The notes under the pieces: model-generated
What the model was told of the DNA's origin: nothing
What the model saw: only the letters and a program-made list of their open reading frames with translations
The model's database searches: none
Shown here: positions 15,389 to 24,123 of the stretch, piece by piece
How the letters are laid out: each line of letters begins with the position of its first letter
How positions within the stretch are numbered: position 1 is the stretch's first letter
From: B1SED10-225 sp964501415
GTDB lineage: Bacteria > Bacillota_I > Bacilli_A > Izemoplasmatales > Izemoplasmataceae
Assembly: GCA_964501415.1 (NCBI GenBank)
Contig: CAZCSL010000003.1
Coordinates: 62,001 to 126,000, forward strand
Direction: 5' to 3'
Length of the DNA: 64,000 bases
Made by a program: the position numbers and the translations under genes

Positions 15389-16513
15389 ATGCGTTTTGAG
15401 ATAAATAAAGATGCCTTACTTTATCATTTGTTAATTGCCCAAAAAGCTTTATCTACCAAAACCCCAAATCCCGCATTACAAGGGATAAAACTGGATGTAG
15501 AAGAAGATCAAGTAATCATTACTACCAGCAACTCTGATATCGCGATTAAAATAGAGTTGAAAGATGGTAGTTTAGAAGTTGATGAAAAAGGGTCGGTTTT
15601 AATTCCAGGTAAATACTTATTAGAGATTGTTAGAAAACTTGATGGCCAAACCGTAAAGTTTGCGCATGCTGAGGATAACTTATTAAATATTGAAGCCGAT
15701 CATTCAGATATAACATTAAACTTACTAGAATTAGAAGATTACCCGAACTTAACCTTTAAACTTAAAAAGGATTTTGTCAAAATTAATGTTAGAACGCTTA
15801 AAACCATGATTCGTCAAACAGCGTTTGCCACCTCAACGATTGAAAACAGACCAATTTTAACTGGGGTTTATTTTTCAATCAAAGAAAATAAATTATCCGG
15901 TGTTGCTACAGACTCATACCGGTTAAGTCAAAAAACCATTGCTTTAGATAGTGACTACGAGGCAATGAATGTAATCATACCAGGTCGTAGTTTAGAAGAA
16001 CTAATGAAAATTTTAGAAAACAACCAAGACGATGTTGAAGTTCATTTCGATCAAAACCGTGTGTTATTTAAATATAATAATGTGTTATTCCATTCTCGAT
16101 TATTGGAAGGGAATTACCCAGAAACTTCCAAATTGATTCCTCAAGAATACCCTGTGCAAATCAAGTTTAATAAAGAACAATTGATTACCGCAATAGAACG
16201 CGCAAGTTTGTTATCAAGCCGTGATGGTCAAAATTCGATTGTAAAAATGAATGTCCGCGCTGATGATGCGATTGAGATTTCTTCTAATTCACCCGAAATT
16301 GGACGTGTGCTTGAAGAAGTCTATCCGGTGGATGAGATTAAAGGCTCCCCATTAAAAATTGCTTTCAGCTCAAAATATATCCTAGAAGCGTTAAAGGTAT
16401 TCAACTCGAGTGAAGTTGTGATTAAGTTTACAGGAGAAATCCGGCCATTTGTACTCACAGGTGAGTACGATGAGGACATGTTACAGTTAATCTTACCTGT
16501 CAAGACAGACTAA
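15389..16513 (+). CDS. dnaN: DNA polymerase III sliding clamp (beta subunit)
   Basis: Ring-shaped processivity clamp that tethers the replicative polymerase. 374 residues in three repeated clamp folds of ~120 aa. Start MRFEINKDALLYHLLIAQKAL is typical, as are VATDSYRLSQK mid-protein and the C-terminal QLILPVK. ATG 15389-15391 follows GAGGTG. Ends in a strong terminator, so yaaA-recF must have another promoter or depend on read-through. Confidence 0.98.
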   Translation: MRFEINKDALLYHLLIAQKALSTKTPNPALQGIKLDVEEDQVIITTSNSDIAIKIELKDGSLEVDEKGSVLIPGKYLLEIVRKLDGQTVKFAHAEDNLLNIEADHSDITLNLLELEDYPNLTFKLKKDFVKINVRTLKTMIRQTAFATSTIENRPILTGVYFSIKENKLSGVATDSYRLSQKTIALDSDYEAMNVIIPGRSLEELMKILENNQDDVEVHFDQNRVLFKYNNVLFHSRLLEGNYPETSKLIPQEYPVQIKFNKEQLITAIERASLLSSRDGQNSIVKMNVRADDAIEISSNSPEIGRVLEEVYPVDEIKGSPLKIAFSSKYILEALKVFNSSEVVIKFTGEIRPFVLTGEYDEDMLQLILPVKTD

Positions 16514-16518
16514 TTCCA

Positions 16519-16547
16519 AAAAAACTGCGTGAAAACGCAGTTTTTTT
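16519..16547 (+). terminator. Terminator after dnaN
   Basis: AAAACTGCGT, loop GAAA, ACGCAGTTTT, running into seven Ts. Stable 10-bp stem with a GNRA loop. Confidence 0.9.
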
Positions 16548-16629
16548 ATGGTCTAAGCTTGTTTTAATATTACTTATAACATATAATATTACTATATATT
16601 TATTATATATAAGAAAGCGATGGTCTAAT

Positions 16630-16851
16630 ATGAATATAACAAAAATCCAAACAACATATATCACTTTAGGTCAATTTTTGAAGTTTGTAGGTATAGCCTC
16701 AGGTGGTGGGGATGTCAAAGCGTTATTAGCTAATGAAATCATTAATGTAAATGGGGAGTTGGAAACTCGAAGAGGGCGAAAACTCTATCCTGACGATGTT
16801 GTAATCATTGAAGATATTGGGAGTTATAAAATTGCCCAAACAGACGATTGA
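16630..16851 (+). CDS. yaaA: S4-domain RNA-binding protein YaaA
   Basis: 73-residue protein consisting of one S4 RNA-binding domain: ITLGQFLKFVGIASGGGDVKALL, then VNGELETRRGRKLYPDDVV. The equivalent Bacillus gene sits at the same place between dnaN and recF and is linked to 50S ribosome assembly. The AT-rich upstream region 16560-16620 has no clear promoter. The gene overlaps recF by 20 bp. Confidence 0.92.
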   Translation: MNITKIQTTYITLGQFLKFVGIASGGGDVKALLANEIINVNGELETRRGRKLYPDDVVIIEDIGSYKIAQTDD

Positions 16852-17944
16852 TTACATTCACGTAAAAAACTTCCGTCTTTATGATGATTTAAAAACAACA
16901 TTTAACTCCGGCATCAATATTGTTGTAGGGGATAACGCCCAAGGAAAGACATCTTTAATTGAAGCCATCTATACGCTATGTTTAACCAAGTCACACAAAA
17001 GTTCAACGGACCATAACTTAATCCAACATCAGCAAGACTTTGCAAAAATATACGCCAAAGGTCACCATGAAGATAGAGCGGTTAGTTTGGAGTTAATCCT
17101 TTCTAAGGATGGTAAAAAAGCACGATACAACCAAATTGAGTTCAAGCGACTGTCTGATTATATTGGTAAGATGAATGCGGTTATGTTCGCGCCAGAAGAT
17201 CTTAACTTAATTAAAGGCAGTCCTTCTGAAAGACGTAGATTTATCGATTTAGAATTATCACAATTGGATAGACATTATGTTTATTATTTGAATCAGTATC
17301 GAAAACAACTTAAGGAACGAAACGAACATTTAAAAAACCTTCAAAAGAAGAAATCAACCGATTTGACGTTACTTTCAGTTTTAAGTGAACAGTTGAGTCA
17401 ATCGGCTGAAAAAATCGTTAAGAAAAGACAAGCGTTTATTGAACAATTAGCCAAAACCGCAAAAGAGATTTATTTTAAATTAAGTAACGAAGACATTTTA
17501 AAAATTTATTATGAACCCTCAGTCGATAAAGATTTTTTAAACGCTTTACAAGCAAGACAACAACAAGATATTGCTTTAGGTACAACGACTGTAGGGCCGC
17601 ACAGAGATGACTGTGGTTTTTATTTTGCCGCAATGCCCGTCAAAAACGTAGCCTCACAAGGTCAGATTAGATCGGTAGCTTTAGCTTTGAAAATGGCAGT
17701 AGTTAAGTTATTAAACACGTATCACGATATCACACCCATTATTTTATTAGATGATGTATTCAGTGAACTAGACAACCATCGTCAACAAAGCATTCTTTCC
17801 ATGTTGGATAAAACGGCACAAATTTTTATCACAACAACCTCTTTAAATCACTTAAACTTAAAATCTTTAGATTCATATCAAATCATACATGTAAATGCAG
17901 CCAAAATAGAAGGAGTCGATACCCATGAGTCACCCCATTTATGA
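16832..17944 (+). CDS. recF: DNA replication and repair protein RecF
   Basis: SMC-like ATPase that loads RecA at gapped DNA with RecO and RecR. 370 residues. Walker A GDNAQGKTS, signature SQGQIRSVALALK, Walker B ILLDDVFSELD. No ATG is available near the N-terminus. TTG 16832 has GGGAG 8 nt upstream and leaves an N-terminus of the right length before HVKNFRLY; TTG 16808 and 16817 are less well placed. It overlaps yaaA (upstream) and gyrB (downstream) by 20 bp each. Confidence 0.95.
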   Translation: MPKQTIDYIHVKNFRLYDDLKTTFNSGINIVVGDNAQGKTSLIEAIYTLCLTKSHKSSTDHNLIQHQQDFAKIYAKGHHEDRAVSLELILSKDGKKARYNQIEFKRLSDYIGKMNAVMFAPEDLNLIKGSPSERRRFIDLELSQLDRHYVYYLNQYRKQLKERNEHLKNLQKKKSTDLTLLSVLSEQLSQSAEKIVKKRQAFIEQLAKTAKEIYFKLSNEDILKIYYEPSVDKDFLNALQARQQQDIALGTTTVGPHRDDCGFYFAAMPVKNVASQGQIRSVALALKMAVVKLLNTYHDITPIILLDDVFSELDNHRQQSILSMLDKTAQIFITTTSLNHLNLKSLDSYQIIHVNAAKIEGVDTHESPHL

Positions 17945-19826
17945 TTCAAGCAACATCCAAATTTTAGAAGGTTTAGAAGCCGTTAAAAAGCGCCCAGGCA
18001 TGTTTATTGGTTCTACAGGACCAAAAGGGTTACACCATCTGGTATGGGAAATTGTAGACAATGCCGTTGATGAAGCTTTAGCGGGTTATGCAAGTGAAAT
18101 TGAAATAAACATTTTAGAAAACAATATCATCGACGTAACCGACAACGGTCGCGGGATTCCTGTGGATAACCACCCTAAAACGAATCTTCCAGCCGTAGAG
18201 ACTATACTAACGACGCTTCATGCTGGCGGTAAATTTGATGATAAAACGTATAAAGTATCCGGGGGATTACACGGTGTTGGGGCCAGTGTTGTCAATGCCC
18301 TTTCTGAATGGCTAGAAGTTGAAATTCACAGGGATGGTGTCGAATATTTTCAGCGTTATGAAAAAGGCATAACTTCATGTGAACTTAAACGCCGTGGCGA
18401 TACCCAAAAAACCGGGACGAAAATAACCTTCAAAGCGGATAAAGATATATTTAAAGAAACGACCGTTTACGATTATGAAACCTTGCGTTTACGCATCCAA
18501 CAAATGGCTTTTTTGAACAAAGGGATTGCCTTTATTTTAAATGATTTAAGAACTGAAGATGGTCAAAGTCATCGCTTTCGATATGATGGTGGCATTAAGG
18601 AGTACGTTCAATTCTTAAATAAAAACAAGGAAACTTTGCATGAAGATGTCATTTATACCGAAGGCACACAAGAAGGTATCATCGTTGAAGTAGCGATGCA
18701 ATATAACAATGCCTTTTCACAAAATATATTCCCATTCACTAACAACATTCACAACTTGGAGGGTGGAACCCACGAGGAAGGGTTCAAGATGACATTAACA
18801 CGCATCTTAAACAATTATGGTAAAAAACAAAATATCTTCAAAAAGGATGAATCTTTACTTGGAGATGACACCCGCGAAGGGCTTACGGCGATTATTAGCG
18901 TAAAACATCCAGACCCTCAGTTTGAAGGCCAAACTAAAGGAAAGCTTGGTAATACTGAGGTTCGTAGAATTGTTGCTAATATCTTATCAGAAGGCTTGGA
19001 ACGTTATTTATTGGAAAACCCAGCAGCGGCTAAAATTATCATTGAAAAAGCTTTGCTTGCTTCAAGAGCCCGTTTAGCAGCTAAAAAAGCTCGTGAAGCG
19101 ACTAGAAGGAAGAGTCCTTTAGATGGTTTAGGGTTTGCTTCAAAACTTGCAGACTGTCGCGAAAAAGACCCTTCTAAAGCAGAACTCTATATCGTTGAGG
19201 GAGACAGTGCTGGTGGTTCGGCCAAACAAGGTCGTGATTCAGGTTTCCAAGCAATTTTACCTTTGCGAGGAAAGGTATTAAACGTTGAAAAAGCTAGACT
19301 CGATAAGATACTAGCTAACAAAGAAATCTTGTCGATGATTCAAGCGTTTGGCACGGGCATCGGCGATGAGTTCAATGCCGATTTGGTCCGTTATCATAAG
19401 ATAGTAATCATGACCGATGCAGATGTGGATGGTGCTCATATAAGAACCTTGTTGCTTACTTTCTTGTTTAGATATATGCGTCCGCTTATTGAACGGGGCT
19501 ATATTTACATAGCGCAACCGCCGTTGTATAAATTACAGCAAGGCAAATATGTTGATTATGCTTTTACGGAAGCCCAAATGGAGGAAAAACAAGCCGCGTT
19601 ATCATCTAGAGCTCAAATTCAACGGTATAAAGGGTTAGGCGAGATGAATCCAGAACAACTTTGGGAAACGACGATGGATCCTAAGAACCGGACGTTGATG
19701 AAAGTCAGTCTAGAAGATGCTATCGAGGCAGATGAACTGTTTGATATGCTGATGGGAGACGAAGTAGAACCCAGACGTGCGTTTATTCAAAAAAATGCTG
19801 AATATGCAAAAAACTTGGACATTTAG
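17925..19826 (+). CDS. gyrB: DNA gyrase subunit B
   Basis: ATPase subunit of gyrase, which introduces negative supercoils. 633 residues, the Gram-positive length. GHKL ATPase domain with NAVDEALAG and the GGKFDDKTYKVSGGLHGVG lid. TOPRIM domain with EGDSAGGSAKQGRD and MTDADVDGAHIRTL. C-terminal AQIQRYKGLGEMNPEQLWETTMDP. ATG 17925 follows AGAAGGAG within the recF coding end. 12 bp separate it from gyrA. Confidence 0.99.
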   Translation: MSHPIYDSSNIQILEGLEAVKKRPGMFIGSTGPKGLHHLVWEIVDNAVDEALAGYASEIEINILENNIIDVTDNGRGIPVDNHPKTNLPAVETILTTLHAGGKFDDKTYKVSGGLHGVGASVVNALSEWLEVEIHRDGVEYFQRYEKGITSCELKRRGDTQKTGTKITFKADKDIFKETTVYDYETLRLRIQQMAFLNKGIAFILNDLRTEDGQSHRFRYDGGIKEYVQFLNKNKETLHEDVIYTEGTQEGIIVEVAMQYNNAFSQNIFPFTNNIHNLEGGTHEEGFKMTLTRILNNYGKKQNIFKKDESLLGDDTREGLTAIISVKHPDPQFEGQTKGKLGNTEVRRIVANILSEGLERYLLENPAAAKIIIEKALLASRARLAAKKAREATRRKSPLDGLGFASKLADCREKDPSKAELYIVEGDSAGGSAKQGRDSGFQAILPLRGKVLNVEKARLDKILANKEILSMIQAFGTGIGDEFNADLVRYHKIVIMTDADVDGAHIRTLLLTFLFRYMRPLIERGYIYIAQPPLYKLQQGKYVDYAFTEAQMEEKQAALSSRAQIQRYKGLGEMNPEQLWETTMDPKNRTLMKVSLEDAIEADELFDMLMGDEVEPRRAFIQKNAEYAKNLDI

Positions 19827-19838
19827 GAGCGATTTAAG

Positions 19839-22556
19839 ATGACTATGGATGCAATGAAACCGATAGATTTTGACAAAATAAGCGATATCAATATCAACAA
19901 TGAAATGAAAACATCTTTTTTAAGTTACGCCATGAGTGTCATTGTTTCAAGAGCGTTACCAGATGTTCGAGATGGGTTAAAACCGGTTCACCGTCGAATT
20001 CTTTATGGGATGGATGAACTTGGCATTTATCCAGATAAATCTTATAAGAAATCCGCCCGTATCGTCGGTGATGTAATGGGTAAATATCATCCCCATGGGG
20101 ATGCAGCGATTTATGATGCGATGGTCCGTATGGCCCAAACCTTTTCTTATCGATATCCGTTGGTTAATGGTCATGGTAACTTTGGGTCTATCGATGGTGA
20201 TGGCGCTGCAGCTATGCGTTATACTGAAGCAAAAATGGGGAAACTCAGTGCTGAGATGCTCAAAGACTTACGCAAAAACACTATCGATTATGTAGAAAAC
20301 TACGATGGGACAGAAAAAGAACCCTCCGTCTTGCCAGCCAAGTTTCCTAATTTATTGGTTAACGGAGCTACAGGAATCGCTGTAGGCATGGCAACCAATA
20401 TCCCACCGCATAACTTGAATGAAGTTATCGATGGGATTATTGCTACAATCGATAACGAAGAGATAACCCTAGAAGAATTGATGACGTTTATTAAAGGTCC
20501 TGATTTTCCAACTGGAGGCAGTATTACGGGTATAAGTAATTTAAGGCAAGCCTATGAAACTGGTAATGGTGCCATCAAAGTTCGGGCTAAAGTTGATATT
20601 ACCGAAACCAAAAGTGGCAAAAAAACCATTACGGTTACCGAAATTCCTTATCAAGTCAACAAAACACGGTTGATAGAAAAAATCGCAGATCTCGCCAAAG
20701 AAAAACGCATCGAAGGGATTACTGATTTGCGAGACGAATCGAATCGCGACGGCATTAAGATTATCATTGAACTACGTAAAGACGTTAATGCAGAGGTTAC
20801 GTTGAATAACCTTTACAAATACACACCTCTTCAAACATCATTTGGTATTAATATGCTGGCGCTTGTAGGCCAACAACCAAAAGTCTTATCTTTAAAGGAA
20901 ACGATCACACATTACATTGACCATCAAATAGAAGTACTTACTAGGCGCAGTAAATTCGAGTTAGACAAAGCTAAGGCTAGAGAGCATATTTTAGAAGGGT
21001 TATTAAAGGCACTCGATAACATTGATGCGGTCATCGAAATTATTCGTAAAGCTTATGATGATGCAGAAGAAAAACTCATGGAAGCCTTCGATTTATCAGA
21101 AGAACAAGCAAAAGCTATCTTAGAGATGCGTTTGCGCCGTTTATCTGGTTTGGAAAGAGAAAAGATAGTTTCAGAGCTATCAAATTTAAAAACAACGATT
21201 GAAGACTTAGAAACGATTTTGGCTAGTGAAGATGAAAAGCGCGGCGTCATCAAAGATGACTTGCTGGAAATCAAGCGCATTTACGGGGATGAACGTCGTA
21301 CTGATATTTCCTTAGCGCAAGATTTAGACTTAGAAGATGAAGACTTGATACCCGAAGAAGAAGTCATCATCACCATTACGCAAGGTGGGTATTGTAAACG
21401 TATGAACGCCGAGGCTTATAAACGTCAAAACCGCGGCGGTAAAGGGATGACAGGTATTCGTATCCATGAAGATGATGGGGTAGAACATATTGTCTACACC
21501 TCTTCACATGATTACTTGTTATTTTTCACCAATGAAGGCAGAGTTTACAAAATTAAAGCCTATAAAATTCCCCCGTTTGGAAGAACATCAAAAGGGTTGC
21601 CCTTAGTTAACGTATTGCCGTTTGAGAAACAAGAAAAACTGCAAGCTGTCACACCTTTGCATGATTTTGAAAGCGATAGTTTCTTGTTTTTTGCGACCAA
21701 AAAAGGCATCGTTAAACGTACCCCTACGAAAGATTATCTAAATATTCGCGTCTCAGGGATTCGCGCGATTAACTTAAAAGAAGATGATGAATTATTAAGC
21801 GTGAAACGCACGACTGGAGAACAAGATATCATTTTAGGGGCATCCAACGGCAAAGCAATCCGCTTTAACGAATCAACCGTTCGTCCTATGGGAAGAACAG
21901 CAACCGGCGTTAAAGGAATGACATTACAAAACCAAGATAATATTATTGGATGTGCCTTAGTGGATGAGGCTTGTAAGGATATATTGATCGTTACGGAAAA
22001 AGGCTATGGTAAACGCACTAATGTAGATGAATATCGCTTACAAAATCGTGGTGGTAAAGGCGTTAAAACCCTTAACGTCACAAAGAAAAATGGTTCTTTG
22101 GTCAGACTATCCAGTGTCACAGGAGAAGAAGATTTAATTATTTTATCCAACAAAGGGACGATGATTCGTCTACCAGTGGCTCAAATTTCTTGTTCATCTA
22201 GGGCGACACAAGGGGTTCGTTTAATGCGCTTGAGTGAAGGTCATGCCGTAGCAACTACCGCCTTGGTGCCTTCGAATGATCAAGATGAAGACCTTGAGGA
22301 AATACCACTCGAAGATTCTATAGAAGTCGAGTCTGATGATTCCGCGGTTGAAGAAACATCTAAACCTTATGAAAAAATCCCCACTGAAATAAAACCGGAT
22401 GATGAAGATAGTGAAGATGATACAGACCAAGATGAAGAAACCTCGACTGAAACAAAGCCTGATGATCATGATGGCGAAGATGAAATAGACAAAGATGATG
22501 AAGCAAGCGAAAAACAAAGAGCACAACTAACTTTGTTCGATGATGAAGAGGAATGA
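19839..22556 (+). CDS. gyrA: DNA gyrase subunit A with acidic C-terminal tail
   Basis: DNA-breaking and rejoining subunit of gyrase. 905 residues, above the usual ~820-870. Catalytic Y128 in AAMRYTE, the quinolone-resistance region GKYHPHGDAAIYDAMVRMAQ at 81-100, and GyrA-box-like QNRGGKG motifs in the C-terminal propeller, which distinguish it from ParC. The extra length is an Asp/Glu-rich tail of ~95 residues (from ~SNDQDEDLEE) containing a 21-residue duplication (22383-22508). ATG 19839 follows AGGAG. Confidence 0.98.
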   Translation: MTMDAMKPIDFDKISDININNEMKTSFLSYAMSVIVSRALPDVRDGLKPVHRRILYGMDELGIYPDKSYKKSARIVGDVMGKYHPHGDAAIYDAMVRMAQTFSYRYPLVNGHGNFGSIDGDGAAAMRYTEAKMGKLSAEMLKDLRKNTIDYVENYDGTEKEPSVLPAKFPNLLVNGATGIAVGMATNIPPHNLNEVIDGIIATIDNEEITLEELMTFIKGPDFPTGGSITGISNLRQAYETGNGAIKVRAKVDITETKSGKKTITVTEIPYQVNKTRLIEKIADLAKEKRIEGITDLRDESNRDGIKIIIELRKDVNAEVTLNNLYKYTPLQTSFGINMLALVGQQPKVLSLKETITHYIDHQIEVLTRRSKFELDKAKAREHILEGLLKALDNIDAVIEIIRKAYDDAEEKLMEAFDLSEEQAKAILEMRLRRLSGLEREKIVSELSNLKTTIEDLETILASEDEKRGVIKDDLLEIKRIYGDERRTDISLAQDLDLEDEDLIPEEEVIITITQGGYCKRMNAEAYKRQNRGGKGMTGIRIHEDDGVEHIVYTSSHDYLLFFTNEGRVYKIKAYKIPPFGRTSKGLPLVNVLPFEKQEKLQAVTPLHDFESDSFLFFATKKGIVKRTPTKDYLNIRVSGIRAINLKEDDELLSVKRTTGEQDIILGASNGKAIRFNESTVRPMGRTATGVKGMTLQNQDNIIGCALVDEACKDILIVTEKGYGKRTNVDEYRLQNRGGKGVKTLNVTKKNGSLVRLSSVTGEEDLIILSNKGTMIRLPVAQISCSSRATQGVRLMRLSEGHAVATTALVPSNDQDEDLEEIPLEDSIEVESDDSAVEETSKPYEKIPTEIKPDDEDSEDDTDQDEETSTETKPDDHDGEDEIDKDDEASEKQRAQLTLFDDEEE
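22383..22508 (+). repeat. Tandem 63-bp repeat in the gyrA tail
   Basis: Two adjacent in-frame units, 22383-22445 and 22446-22508. They encode TE(I/T)KPDD..., 21 residues each, identical at 13 of 21 positions. Both are strongly acidic. Confidence 0.75.
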
Positions 22557-22585
22557 TTGACAAAAGAATAGCCGTTTGCTAAACT
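22557..22585 (+). promoter_or_regulatory. Promoter of the serS T-box transcript
   Basis: TTGACA (22557-22562), 17-bp spacer, TAAACT (22580-22585) preceded by TGC (extended -10). The -35 starts at the first base after the gyrA stop codon. Confidence 0.8.
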
Positions 22586-22591
22586 CATAAT

Positions 22592-22803
22592 ATAAAGCGA
22601 TGAAGAGATTAAGTAGTCCAATGTAAAACTCTAAGAGAGTCGGCGGAGGCTGTAAGTCGATAGTTTTGCGGGATGAAATCTACCTCAGAGTGGAAGTAAA
22701 GCTTCCCGGTTAAGGCCGTTATCACAACAAAGTGGGTGAATTTCACCAACTAGGGTGGCAACACGGGCAATGCCTCGTCCCTTTATTGGGGCGGGGCTTT
22801 TTT
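22592..22803 (+). promoter_or_regulatory. Serine T-box riboswitch
   Basis: tRNA-sensing leader that lets serS be transcribed when uncharged tRNA-Ser accumulates. Stem I elements AAGTAGT, AGAGAGT and GGAGGCTGTAAG are present. The specifier loop reads GATGAAA-TCT-A, giving serine codon TCT at 22679-22681. The T-box AGGGTGGCAACACGGG is at 22752-22767. Its variable base after TGG is C, matching the G discriminator of tRNA-Ser. The terminator GCCTCGTCCC / GGGGCGGGGC with a T run is at 22772-22803, overlapping the antiterminator. Confidence 0.95.
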
Positions 22804-22836
22804 AATTCATCGATAAATTTAAAAAGGAGGCATAAG

Positions 22837-24111
22837 ATGCTGGATATTAGGCTACTAAGAGAAGCATTAGATGAGACCATTAATCGATTAAATACACGAG
22901 GAGAAGATTTTTCTGTTTTACGTGAAACGTTACAAAAAGATGCACAACGCAGACAAATAATTAAAGACATTGACCGCCTTAAGGCCAAAAGAAACGCCAT
23001 TAGTAAGAAAGTAGGTCAGTACAAAAGAGAAGGGAAAGACGTAACGGAAATTTTAGATGCTATCGATGATCAAAAAGCAAAAATTACAGATATGCAAACT
23101 AAGCTAGAACGTCTCAACGAGGAAATTCAAACACAATTACTAAAGACGCCAAACATACCACACAAAGATATCCCATTAGGGGCAGATGAAGACGACAATG
23201 TTGAACTTAAGAAAGTGGGCAGCATTCCTGAGTTTGATTTTAAACCTAAAGCGCATTGGGATTTAGCGAAAGATTTAGATATTCTAGACTTTGAAAGAGC
23301 GGCCAAAATCGCCTCAAGTCGATTTGTCATCTATAAAGGTCTTGGTGCAAGGTTAGAACGCGCACTCATCAACTTTATGATTGATTTGCATGTGCACAAA
23401 CATGGTTATGAAGAACTGCTTTTACCTTATATTGTGAACGGCAGTTCCATGTATGCATCTGGCCAGTTTCCAAAGTTCAAAGAAGATGCTTTTGAATTAA
23501 ATGATAAACGTGATTTGTACTTAAATCCTACAGCGGAAGTGCCAGCGATTAATTTGTATAGAGATGAAATCTTAAGAGCAGAAGATTTACCCAAACACTA
23601 CGCTGCTTTTACGACGGCTTTTAGACAGGAAAGTGGATCAGCGGGCAGAGACACAAGAGGGATTATTCGGTTACATCAATTTAACAAAGTTGAGTTGATT
23701 AAATTCGTTAAACCGGAAGATTCATACCAGGAATTAGATGCCATGTTGACTAATTCTGAAGCGGTTTTAAAAGCACTAGAATTGCCTTATCGCGTTATTG
23801 AGTTATGTAGTGGAGACATTGGGTTTGCCATGGCAAAGACCTATGATATAGAAGTATATCTTCCCACCTATGAAACGTATCGTGAAATCGGGTCAATTTC
23901 AAATGCAGAAGATTTTCAAGCAAGGCGAGGCAACATGCGGTTTAAAAGAGATGTCAACAGTAAAGCTGAGTTTATTCATACGTTAAACGGTTCAGGATTA
24001 GCGGTCGGAAGAACGGTAGTCGCTATCTTGGAAAATTACCAACAAGCAGATGGATCCGTAGTAGTTCCCAAAGTATTAAGACCCTATATGCAAACAGATA
24101 TAATAAAATAA
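22837..24111 (+). CDS. serS: Seryl-tRNA synthetase
   Basis: Charges tRNA-Ser. 424 residues. N-terminal coiled-coil arm (~28-105) that grips the long variable arm of the tRNA. Class II motifs follow: TTAFRQESGSAGRDTRGIIRLHQFNKVELIKF (motif 2) and NGSGLAVGRTVVAILENYQ (motif 3). Start ATG 22837 follows AAAAAGGAGG; earlier in-frame starts lie within the T-box. Followed after 12 bp by the aminopeptidase gene, which is therefore probably co-regulated. Confidence 0.98.
   Translation: MLDIRLLREALDETINRLNTRGEDFSVLRETLQKDAQRRQIIKDIDRLKAKRNAISKKVGQYKREGKDVTEILDAIDDQKAKITDMQTKLERLNEEIQTQLLKTPNIPHKDIPLGADEDDNVELKKVGSIPEFDFKPKAHWDLAKDLDILDFERAAKIASSRFVIYKGLGARLERALINFMIDLHVHKHGYEELLLPYIVNGSSMYASGQFPKFKEDAFELNDKRDLYLNPTAEVPAINLYRDEILRAEDLPKHYAAFTTAFRQESGSAGRDTRGIIRLHQFNKVELIKFVKPEDSYQELDAMLTNSEAVLKALELPYRVIELCSGDIGFAMAKTYDIEVYLPTYETYREIGSISNAEDFQARRGNMRFKRDVNSKAEFIHTLNGSGLAVGRTVVAILENYQQADGSVVVPKVLRPYMQTDIIK
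22914..22929. other. Weak parS-like sequence in serS
   Basis: TGTTTTACGTGAAACG matches the parS consensus TGTTTCACGTGAAACA at 14 of 16 positions, with the right half-site almost intact. It may be a degenerate ParB site or chance. Confidence 0.3.
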
Positions 24112-24123
24112 AGGAGAGTTCTC

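Noticed and set aside
16808..16834. Longer recF beginning at TTG 16808 or 16817
   Set aside because: These starts give an N-terminus longer than usual before HVKNFRLY and lack a well-spaced ribosome-binding site, unlike TTG 16832.
22221..22526. Open frame opposite the gyrA tail, rich in Ile and Phe
   Set aside because: Its composition is simply the complement of the acidic GAT/GAA codons of gyrA; no start signal.
22592..22803. T-box specifier read as other codons (AUC, CUA, ACC)
   Set aside because: The position directly after GATGAAA in the specifier loop gives TCT, and the downstream gene is serS; the variable T-box base also fits tRNA-Ser.
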